DNA from: Candidatus Woesearchaeota archaeon
GTDB taxonomy: Archaea; Nanobdellota; Nanobdellia; Woesearchaeales; GW2011-AR4
Reading direction: 5' to 3'
Assembly: GCA_016185865.1 (NCBI GenBank)
Contig: JACPMU010000088.1
Span: 1 to 10,263 of the forward strand
Length of the DNA: 10,263 nt
Part shown: one piece after another, positions 1 to 5,428 of the stretch
Layout of the letters: every line of letters starts with the position of its first letter
Position numbering within the stretch: position 1 is the stretch's first letter
Translations under genes and position numbers: made by a program
Notes under the pieces: model-generated
Database searches by the model: none
What the model saw: the letters and a program-made list of their open reading frames with translations, nothing else
What the model was told of the DNA's origin: nothing

Positions 1-1254
1 CTAATCGCAGACCTGCAGATTCATTCAAGATTTTCAAGGGCGACAAGCCCGAGCATTAACCTTGCAAATCTTGAGAAATATGCCAAACTGAAAGGGATCA
101 ATCTTCTTGGCACAGGAGATTTTACGCATCCAAAATGGCTCGCTGAACTGAAAAACGAGTTGAAGGAAGACGGCTCGGGAATTTTGACAAGCAAATCAGA
201 TTTTCATTTTGTCTTGCAGGGGGAAATTTCAAATATCTATACACAAGACGGAAAAGGAAGAAGAGTCCATAATCTATTGCTTGCAAGAAACTTTGAGATT
301 GTTGAGCAGATAAATGCCGCTTTGCTGAAAAAAGGCCGCTTGGATTATGACGGAAGGCCGATGTTTGGATTCTCATGCGTTGAATTAGTGGAGATGATGA
401 AGGAGATTGATGACAATATTGAGATAATCCCGGCTCATGCATGGACTCCCTGGTACGGAATATTCGGCAGCATGACGGGGTTTGATTCTGTTGAAGACTG
501 CTTTAAGGAGTATGCCCATAAAATTCATGCAATTGAAACGGGATTGAGCTCGGACCCTGCAATGAACTGGAGAATTTCCCCGCTTGACAAGTACACCTTG
601 CTCAGCAGCTCTGATGCCCATTCATTCTGGCCATGGCGCCTTGGCAGGGAAGCAAATGTTTTTGACATTGGATTGAGATATGATGATTTGCTGCAGGCAA
701 TAAGAAATAAAAAAGGCTTTGCTGAGACAATCGAAATGTGGCCGCATGAGGGCAAATACCATTACACAGGCCACAGGAACTGCGATGTCTGCCTTTCTCC
801 AAAAGAGTCGCTTAAAATAAAAAACATCTGCCCGAAATGCAGAAGGCCTTTGACTGTTGGGGTTGCACAGAGAGTTGAGCAGCTTGCAGACAGGGAAGAG
901 GGATTTGTGCCTGAAAATGCAGTTCCATTCAGGAATCTGATCCCACTGTCGGAAGTGATTGCAGGCACCATTGGAGAAAAAGTTGAGTCAAGAAAAACAT
1001 GGGAAGAATATTACAAAATTGTAAATGAATTTGGTAATGAGTTTAACGTTTTGCTGGAAGCAGAGGAAAACAAACTAAAAAAAATAACATCAGAAAAAAT
1101 TGCTGAAAATATAATGAGAAACAGAGAGCAAAAAATTCCCTTCAAGCCAGGGTATGATGGTGTGTATGGAGTTCCGATTTTTGATGAGAGAGAAATAAAA
1201 GAAGAAAAAACCCTGCCAAAAATAAAGCAAACTGGATTGGAAGAGTTTATTTAA
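1..1254 (+). CDS. endoQ: Endonuclease Q (PHP-domain DNA repair nuclease), 5' end cut by window
   Basis: EndoQ nicks DNA 5' of deaminated bases (uracil, hypoxanthine) and abasic sites, in archaea and some bacteria. The visible 417 residues begin inside the first PHP motif, so only a few N-terminal residues are missing. Visible PHP elements are D4-L-Q6-I-H8-S, GTGDFTH (37-43), HAWTPW (146-151) and SSDAHS (203-208), which together form the metal-binding active site. A four-cysteine zinc finger follows (C261, C264, C277, C280). The length fits the roughly 400-425 residue family. The last eight residues, QTGLEEFI (410-417), match the PCNA-interacting PIP box (QxxLxxFx), as expected for a repair enzyme recruited by the sliding clamp. 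The first His of the usual HxH motif is Gln here. Family members are often labelled 'UvrD/PHP DNA helicase', but no helicase motifs are present. Identification is strong; the exact start lies outside the window. Confidence 0.92.
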   Translation, partial: LIADLQIHSRFSRATSPSINLANLEKYAKLKGINLLGTGDFTHPKWLAELKNELKEDGSGILTSKSDFHFVLQGEISNIYTQDGKGRRVHNLLLARNFEIVEQINAALLKKGRLDYDGRPMFGFSCVELVEMMKEIDDNIEIIPAHAWTPWYGIFGSMTGFDSVEDCFKEYAHKIHAIETGLSSDPAMNWRISPLDKYTLLSSSDAHSFWPWRLGREANVFDIGLRYDDLLQAIRNKKGFAETIEMWPHEGKYHYTGHRNCDVCLSPKESLKIKNICPKCRRPLTVGVAQRVEQLADREEGFVPENAVPFRNLIPLSEVIAGTIGEKVESRKTWEEYYKIVNEFGNEFNVLLEAEENKLKKITSEKIAENIMRNREQKIPFKPGYDGVYGVPIFDEREIKEEKTLPKIKQTGLEEFI

Positions 1255-1269
1255 AAAACATCAATAATA

Positions 1270-1277
1270 TTTAAATA
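1270..1277 (+). promoter_or_regulatory. TATA box of the transglutaminase-like/lipoprotein pair
   Basis: TTTAAATA lies between the endoQ stop and the next gene. With the usual archaeal spacing of about 26 bases, transcription would begin near 1300. That falls just past the ATG at 1296, so the ATG at 1344 is the better start. No BRE element is obvious beyond the A-rich upstream bases. Confidence 0.55.
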
Positions 1278-1343
1278 CTCAACTTTAAAACTAATATGGG
1301 GTGTGGTTTCAGCTACAGATTATGTAGCAGATGTCATTTTCGA

Positions 1344-2390
1344 ATGAAACTGGGTGATATACTATTCAAAGTGCTTGTATTTACGATAGTTCTATTAATA
1401 ATTAGTACAATCTCTTTATATCAAATACTAAACAAAAAACTTGCATTACTCAAGCAAGATTCAAAAGTGCTGGAAGAGAATTTTAAGGCTCTGAAGAAAA
1501 ACTATGAGCTTTTAGTCAGGGAAAACCAAGAATTAAGAGACTCAAATGCAAAATTAAAGCAGGAATCAATATCATTAAGCAGCACCATGAAAAGCACAAA
1601 GCTTGAAGTTGAGCAAACAATAGAAAAGCTGAACGATTTTGAAACTATAGTTAAAAATTCCATCCAATGGTTTAAGGAAAACGCAAACATTGGAAATTTC
1701 TCTGATTATGGCAAAATAAAAGAACAGCTTAACAAATGTATTGAATTTAAAGATAATTGTGAGATTGATTTAAAATGTATATACAAAATCAATAAAGAGA
1801 ACAATATAAGATACACTGATGATGAAAGTGCAATAGGCAAACAAGATTTCTTAAAGGATTTGAAGCTGATTCATCAGCAGTATGGCGGCGATTGTGAGGA
1901 TTTTTCGCTTCTTTACAAAGCGGAATTTAATTACCTGCTAGATAAATGTATGGTAAATTATACAAGGGAGCAGATATATAGTATAGCTTTTGAGCCTAAA
2001 ACAGAAAAACTTTTAAAGATAGATAAAGATTATATGTACATAATTTGCGGCACTTTTGATCCAAAGGAAGTTATTGGTAATGTAGCAGGACATTGTTTAA
2101 ACGCACTCACAAAAAAGCCGATAAAAAGTTCAAGTGACATATATCGACAAATAGTAGAGAGTGTGATGGTTGAACCTCAAATAGGGGAATTTTATGGATA
2201 TATGAACTCAACAGACCATATCAATATTTTTAATGACAACTCTGTGCCTGATACACTATATTATATTGATTTTGTGATTACAGATGACGATTTGTATATC
2301 TATGATTCATACGCGGAAAAAGTGGAATGGAAAGGCTATCATGATTTTCTTGAAGAATCAAATCAAATAAAAGGTTCGATGGGAAAATGA
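1344..2390 (+). CDS. Membrane-anchored coiled-coil protein with transglutaminase-like core
   Basis: This protein of 348 residues starts at ATG 1344; an in-frame ATG at 1296 would add 16 residues but lies at or before the predicted transcription start. Residues 6-27 form one hydrophobic membrane segment, and about 30-110 are heptad-like K/E/L-rich coiled coil. A globular part follows. YGGDCEDFSLL (near C184) matches the nucleophile Cys segment of transglutaminase-like cysteine peptidase folds. GHC (H250) and MVEPQ (E277) are candidate His and acidic partners. Three further cysteines sit just before the core, and three N-x-S/T sequons suggest an exterior location. The stop overlaps the next ATG (ATGA), so the two proteins are probably translated together. 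The region is more A+T-rich than its neighbours. The cysteine-core assignment rests on motif alone; the substrate is unknown, and either a peptidase or an inactive binding fold is possible. Confidence 0.7.
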   Translation: MKLGDILFKVLVFTIVLLIISTISLYQILNKKLALLKQDSKVLEENFKALKKNYELLVRENQELRDSNAKLKQESISLSSTMKSTKLEVEQTIEKLNDFETIVKNSIQWFKENANIGNFSDYGKIKEQLNKCIEFKDNCEIDLKCIYKINKENNIRYTDDESAIGKQDFLKDLKLIHQQYGGDCEDFSLLYKAEFNYLLDKCMVNYTREQIYSIAFEPKTEKLLKIDKDYMYIICGTFDPKEVIGNVAGHCLNALTKKPIKSSSDIYRQIVESVMVEPQIGEFYGYMNSTDHINIFNDNSVPDTLYYIDFVITDDDLYIYDSYAEKVEWKGYHDFLEESNQIKGSMGK

Positions 2391-3499
2391 AATGCAAATA
2401 TTTACTTATTTTTGTGCTAATTTTGTTAGCATCTTGTAATCGGCAAGTAGCCTCAACCCAGTGCGATGCACCTATGATTAAGGTTGGAAGCGAGTGCTGT
2501 ACGGACTCAAATAAAAATAACCTATGTGATGACTTAGAGTTGAAAAATGATACAAAAACTAAGGAAAGTCCAATAACGGGTCAAGTCATTAAAGATGATA
2601 AGCCAGAATATCCTAAACTTTCAGAAATTCAATCAGATATAAATAAAACATATTATCCTCTCAAAAGATACGTCTTCAATAACACAGATGAATATAACTT
2701 AACAGGGGTCTGGAATATTTTTAATGTGAGCGGGGCAGACAGATTCTATATTCTAACTATGAAAAAGGAGCATAATTACCTGGATAATGAAAAGAACTTT
2801 AGCAATTTTATACAAAGAATGTATGATTTGAGGGTCAAGAATAATGAAGTGTGGGGTCAATCCTATATAGATTCTGCCCAGCAAACCTATTATGATTGGG
2901 AAGATGTTATATACCGATACGATCATAATCTTATAAAAATAAATATTTTAGGAAAGCCTGCATTTTTGGAGAAACATTATGAAATATTTGACCAAAAAGG
3001 GCTCCTCAAGGATTTCTGGCTTGAGTACAGGATTAATATATGGTGCACACCAGAATCGGTTGTCTTAATTTATCCTTCAGACAAATTTTGGTTTATTTAC
3101 ACAATAGGCAGCTTTGTTGAAACTGAACTGAAATATGTTAACGGATTGCTAAAGAAAGAAAATGAGAATATGTATGAAGATGCTGAAAAGATAATGAGGT
3201 TATGCAATAGCAATCCTGAATATTTGAAATTTTCTTCAAATGAAATAGTATTTTATGGTATGGATAGTTTTCATCCTACTGAAATAAAAATTAAAGCTGG
3301 AGAAAATATAAGGTTGCATAATGAGAATGACTACAACAACGCAGAGATTTTCACTTTCATAAGACAAGAACCTTACAAGATTTTTATTAGTGGAGAAATA
3401 AACTACACTACCTACACAGACATTCAGATAAATGAAACTGGAAACTACACTTTTTTTGCACCTCAATATGCTGGAAGGGCGTCTGTGATAGTTAGATAA
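2387..3499 (+). CDS. Predicted lipoprotein with C-terminal cupredoxin-like domain
   Basis: This 370-residue protein has a short signal peptide ending in a lipobox (L-A-S-C17), so C17 is the likely lipid anchor. A small cysteine motif follows (C26, C37, C38, C47) and includes DSNKNNLCDD (40-49), which resembles an Asp/Asn calcium loop. Then comes an ITGQV linker. The middle part (about 75-275) is rich in aromatic residues and unrecognised. The last roughly 90 residues (FHPTEIKIKAGENIRL ... INETGNYTFFAPQYAG) have the strand pattern of a cupredoxin domain, but the Cys and His copper ligands are absent, so it is probably structural. Nine N-x-S/T sequons support an exported, possibly glycosylated protein. 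It starts inside the stop of the preceding gene (ATGA), which argues for a shared function at the cell surface. Base composition is strongly A+T-rich. Function unknown; the lipoprotein call is firm, the cupredoxin call moderate. Confidence 0.7.
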   Translation: MKCKYLLIFVLILLASCNRQVASTQCDAPMIKVGSECCTDSNKNNLCDDLELKNDTKTKESPITGQVIKDDKPEYPKLSEIQSDINKTYYPLKRYVFNNTDEYNLTGVWNIFNVSGADRFYILTMKKEHNYLDNEKNFSNFIQRMYDLRVKNNEVWGQSYIDSAQQTYYDWEDVIYRYDHNLIKINILGKPAFLEKHYEIFDQKGLLKDFWLEYRINIWCTPESVVLIYPSDKFWFIYTIGSFVETELKYVNGLLKKENENMYEDAEKIMRLCNSNPEYLKFSSNEIVFYGMDSFHPTEIKIKAGENIRLHNENDYNNAEIFTFIRQEPYKIFISGEINYTTYTDIQINETGNYTFFAPQYAGRASVIVR

Positions 3500-3530
3500 T
3501 ATTCATAATTGATTGATTGGATTAATTTGA

Positions 3531-3540
3531 ACTTTTCTTT
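3531..3540 (+). terminator. Possible T-rich terminator of the lipoprotein pair
   Basis: ACTTTTCTTT lies about 30 bases after the lipoprotein stop. Short T-runs commonly end archaeal transcripts. No strong plus-strand hairpin comes before it, so this is a weak call. Confidence 0.3.
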
Positions 3541-3575
3541 AGAAAAATAAAGGGTCAGCAATAATTGCCAACCCT
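3541..3575 (-). terminator. Hairpin plus T-rich tract after the tRNA-Tyr gene
   Basis: On the minus strand, four bases after the tRNA 3' end, an 11-bp stem (3575-3565 with 3561-3551) with a 3-base loop is followed directly by TTATTTTTCT. Two pairs are U-G and G-U in minus-strand RNA but would be C-A and A-C mismatches in plus-strand RNA. The structure is therefore designed for the minus strand. It resembles a bacterial intrinsic terminator; in archaea the T-rich tract alone may be enough. Confidence 0.65.
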
Positions 3576-3614
3576 AAGTCCCCGCGGCCGGATTTGAACC
3601 AGCGACCTCCCGGG

Positions 3615-3671
3615 AGCTATGCTGCATTTACTTCATTCTTTGCGAAATGCAATGTCGGTAAAGTGATTGCT
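3615..3671 (-). other. Canonical tRNA intron (position 37/38) with bulge-helix-bulge
   Basis: This 57-nt intron lies between G37 (3672) and C38 (3614). A full BHB motif is visible. Loop bases C32-U33-G34-U35 pair with AUAG (3620-3617) as the 4-bp central helix. The 5' bulge is A36-G37/A and the 3' bulge is C-U/C38, each three bases and cut after the second. Inside, UUUAC pairs with GUAAA and UUGC with GCAA. The tRNA splicing endonuclease would remove it. Confidence 0.85.
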
Positions 3672-3689
3672 CTACAGCCGAGCGCTCCA

Positions 3690-3725
3690 TTCCCCAGCAA
3701 GCCAATTTTTTAAAATTGGCAGCTT
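3690..3725 (-). other. Second tRNA intron, in the D-loop (borders approximate)
   Basis: About 36 extra bases sit between G18-G19 and the 3' half of the D-stem. They form an 8-bp hairpin (3720-3713 with 3708-3701, loop UAAA), extended by AGC/GCU. With borders 3725-3690, the 3-nt bulges GGA and AAU flank a 4-nt central helix (ACCU/GGGG: two C-G, one U-G, one A-G mismatch), and splicing leaves a 9-nt D-loop. Alternatives are 3723-3688 (leaves A21, the usual base) and 3724-3691 (leaves an 11-nt loop). The presence of an intron is well supported; its exact borders are not. Confidence 0.7.
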
Positions 3726-3770
3726 CCAGGTTGAGCTACGCGGGGATTATAAGACTAAATTAAATCTTGA

Positions 3771-3780
3771 TTTATAAATA
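3771..3780 (-). promoter_or_regulatory. TATA box of the tRNA-Tyr gene
   Basis: The minus-strand TATTTATAAA is centred about 30 bases before the mature tRNA 5' end. That places transcription start a few bases ahead of it, as usual for archaeal tRNA genes. Confidence 0.6.
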
Positions 3781-3807
3781 TTGTGTAGCAAAATAAGAAA
3801 AAATACC

Positions 3808-4134
3808 TTATCTGTTCTTGCTCAGTGTTATCTCAATTGTTGAAACCCTTACATCCCTTCCTTCATTGCTCCTGAAGCCTTCTGAATCAACCTTTATGTC
3901 TTTAATAGCAACTGCATTGTCTAAAAATCTTTTTGCAGCCACCTCTGCAACATCAACAGCCCTTGATATGAACTTGCCTCTTGCCTTTATTATGACATCA
4001 TCAGCGTTTTTGGTTGTGAACTGCATCACAACTCCAGTTACATAATTCATGAACGGCTTTCCGCCTATGAAAATGCTGTTGTCATTCATTTTGCTTCTGT
4101 CATCAAACTGCGTTGTAGTTGACAATGGAATCAC
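3808..4134 (-). CDS. alba: Alba-family DNA/RNA-binding chromatin protein
   Basis: Alba is a small dimeric archaeal protein that coats DNA and also binds RNA. The family pattern is clear: IFIGGKPFMNYV (21-32), IIKARGKFISRAVDVAEV with the RNA/DNA-contacting basic stretch, KRFL, and the closing strand RVSTIEITLSK. The start is GTG 4134, giving 108 residues. A TATA box at 4171-4178 predicts transcription from about 4148, and GGGGG lies four bases before this GTG, so the leader is only about 14 nt. The inner ATG at 4089 would give 93 residues, closer to the usual ~90-97, and cannot be excluded. At the position of the Sulfolobus acetylated Lys16 this protein has Gly25; the neighbouring Lys is kept (K26). 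The gene is monocistronic, with the tRNA gene downstream on the same strand. Confidence 0.93.
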   Translation of the reverse strand: MIPLSTTTQFDDRSKMNDNSIFIGGKPFMNYVTGVVMQFTTKNADDVIIKARGKFISRAVDVAEVAAKRFLDNAVAIKDIKVDSEGFRSNEGRDVRVSTIEITLSKNR

Positions 4135-4135
4135 T

Positions 4136-4143
4136 TAACCCCC
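4136..4143 (-). promoter_or_regulatory. GGGGGTTA ribosome-binding site of alba
   Basis: The minus-strand GGGGGTTA lies one base before the GTG start of alba. It is a variant of the archaeal GGAGGTGA Shine-Dalgarno sequence, and the identical 8-mer precedes the TTG start of ribD. It decides for the longer, non-ATG start. Confidence 0.5.
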
Positions 4144-4170
4144 AATGTATGCATGACTTTGGAAGGGACA

Positions 4171-4178
4171 TATTTAAA
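4171..4178 (-). promoter_or_regulatory. TATA box of alba
   Basis: The minus-strand TTTAAATA is centred about 40 bases before the GTG start, which implies a leader of roughly 14 nt. It lies just past the stop of the CNNM-type gene, so alba has its own promoter. Confidence 0.65.
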
Positions 4179-4191
4179 GTTTGTGGAAAAT

Positions 4192-5427
4192 TTATCCCTT
4201 CACAATCTTGGCCTGCACTACCTTCTTTCCCTGCACGTCCTCCATTATTATCCTGTAGCCCTGGTGCTCTATGACATCGCCAACCTTTGGAGCCTTGCCA
4301 AGCGTTGCAACTATGAAGCTGTCAAGGTCTATGTAGTCCGCTTTCTTTATTGAAATGCCTGTCTTTGCATTTACATCCTCTATTTCAGAAGAGCCCTTTA
4401 CAATCCATTCGTTTTTTGAAGATTCCATTATGCTTGGGTTCAGCTTGTCGCTTTCATCAATTATTTCGCCGACAATCTCCTCAAGAATATTCTCTATGGT
4501 TACCAAGCCTACAACATGTGCCTTCTCGTCAATGACTATTGCCATGTGCTGCTTCCTGTTCTGGAACAGGCGAAGCATTGTGTCCATTTTTTTGTTCTCA
4601 AACACGAAAAACGGCTTTTTCATGATATCCTTGACAGGCACGTCAAATTTGCCTTCCTTCACAAACTTTAAAGTATCTTTCAGGTAAAGAATTCCTACAA
4701 TATTCTCCTTGTTTTTCTCATAAACCGGAAACCTTGAGTACATCTTGGCTGTTGGCAGCTGCAGCACATCCTTGATCTGCATGTCAGAGCTTACATAAAC
4801 AATGCTTTTCTTCCTTGTCATGACATCGCTCACAGGAGTGTTGTCAAAGTCGAAAATGCGCTGTATCATCTTCTTTTCTATCTCCTTTATCGAGCCCTCC
4901 TCCTCGCTTGCCTTGACTATTGTCTTAAGTTCTTCCTCTGTTATGAGCGGTATTTTTTTTGCTCCAAACAGCTTGTTTATTCCCTTGAGAAAATATTCAA
5001 GGGCTTTTGTTACAGGGTAGATTGCAATGCTCATGTTCCAGATCACAGGAGCCACAATCGGAGCTAAAATTTCGTTGTTGTTTGCGCCGATTGATTTTGG
5101 AATCGCGTCTCCAAATATAAGTATCAGAAATGTTGCGACTCCTGTGGCAATCCCAATTGCATTGTGCTGGAACACCTGCAATGCGATTGATGTTGCAATT
5201 GCCGCTGCTGCAGTATTGACCACGTTGTTGCCTATGAGTATGGTTGACAAAAGAATCTCAGGATTGTCTTTCAGCTTCTTGACATAAGCTGCTCCAAATC
5301 TCTTTTTTTCAACCCAGTGCCTGACCTTGTACCTGCTTATCGACAACAATGCTGTTTCAGACATTGCAAAAAAGGCTGAAAGCACTATCATAACTGCAAA
5401 CAATGTTGATTCTATGTGAAGCGTCAT
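4192..5427 (-). CDS. CNNM/CorC-HlyC family membrane protein (DUF21, CBS pair)
   Basis: Members of this family are linked to Mg2+ (and Co2+) export or homeostasis; older labels include 'hemolysin'. The order of parts is standard. A DUF21 membrane domain (about residues 1-145, roughly four membrane segments) carries SAFFAMSETALLS near the N-terminus and FGDAIPKS in the family's FGE-x-x-PKS position. A tandem CBS pair (about 195-320) contains DVMTRKKSIVYV and HMAIVIDE and ends in VTIENILEEIVGEIIDE. A CorC/HlyC C-terminal domain (about 330-411) completes it. I chose ATG 5427 (411 residues), one base after the argS stop and preceded by GGAAAGGATG. An ATG at 5448 would add seven residues inside argS. 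The tight join implies co-transcription with argS. The CBS pair likely senses adenine nucleotides, as known for relatives. The transported ion cannot be read from the sequence. Confidence 0.9.
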   Translation of the reverse strand: MTLHIESTLFAVMIVLSAFFAMSETALLSISRYKVRHWVEKKRFGAAYVKKLKDNPEILLSTILIGNNVVNTAAAAIATSIALQVFQHNAIGIATGVATFLILIFGDAIPKSIGANNNEILAPIVAPVIWNMSIAIYPVTKALEYFLKGINKLFGAKKIPLITEEELKTIVKASEEEGSIKEIEKKMIQRIFDFDNTPVSDVMTRKKSIVYVSSDMQIKDVLQLPTAKMYSRFPVYEKNKENIVGILYLKDTLKFVKEGKFDVPVKDIMKKPFFVFENKKMDTMLRLFQNRKQHMAIVIDEKAHVVGLVTIENILEEIVGEIIDESDKLNPSIMESSKNEWIVKGSSEIEDVNAKTGISIKKADYIDLDSFIVATLGKAPKVGDVIEHQGYRIIMEDVQGKKVVQAKIVKG

Positions 5428-5428
5428 T

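Larger units (their letters stand above)
3579..3745 (-). tRNA. tRNA-Tyr(GUA) with two predicted introns
   Basis: The acceptor stem is CCCCGCG (3745-3739) with CGCGGGG (3586-3580) and discriminator A at 3579. C1-G72 plus A73 is the archaeal tRNA-Tyr signature. The anticodon stem CUCGG/CCGGG encloses loop C-U-GUA-G plus C38 once a 57-nt intron is removed. The variable loop is AGGUC, and the T stem GCUGG/CCGGC with loop UUCAAAU matches the textbook archaeal tRNA-Tyr pattern. D-stem halves GCUC (3736-3733) and GAGC (3687-3684) are separated by about 45 nt instead of about 9, so a second intron of about 36 nt lies in the D-loop. Removing both gives 74 nt, the length I recall for Methanocaldococcus tRNA-Tyr without CCA. 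CCA is not encoded. The isotype is firm; the exact splice sites of the D-loop intron are not. Confidence 0.9.

Noticed and set aside
1296..1343. Upstream ATG giving a 16-residue Cys-rich extension of the transglutaminase-like protein
   Set aside because: It lies at or before the transcription start predicted from the TATA box at 1270-1277, and the extension would place a charged, Cys-rich stretch ahead of the membrane segment.
3508..3520. GATTGATTGGATT as a short tandem repeat
   Set aside because: Two imperfect 4-base units in A+T-rich spacer are expected by chance.
3671..3690. GCTCGGCTGTAGAGC as the D-arm of a second, overlapping tRNA
   Set aside because: It pairs like a D-arm by chance, but no acceptor or T arm fits it. 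The same bases form the anticodon arm of tRNA-Tyr with a full bulge-helix-bulge intron.
4355..5287. Several plus-strand open frames of 60-110 codons opposite the CNNM-type gene
   Set aside because: They mirror a strongly conserved minus-strand gene, have no ribosome site and show low-complexity Ser/Phe/Ile content typical of antisense frames.
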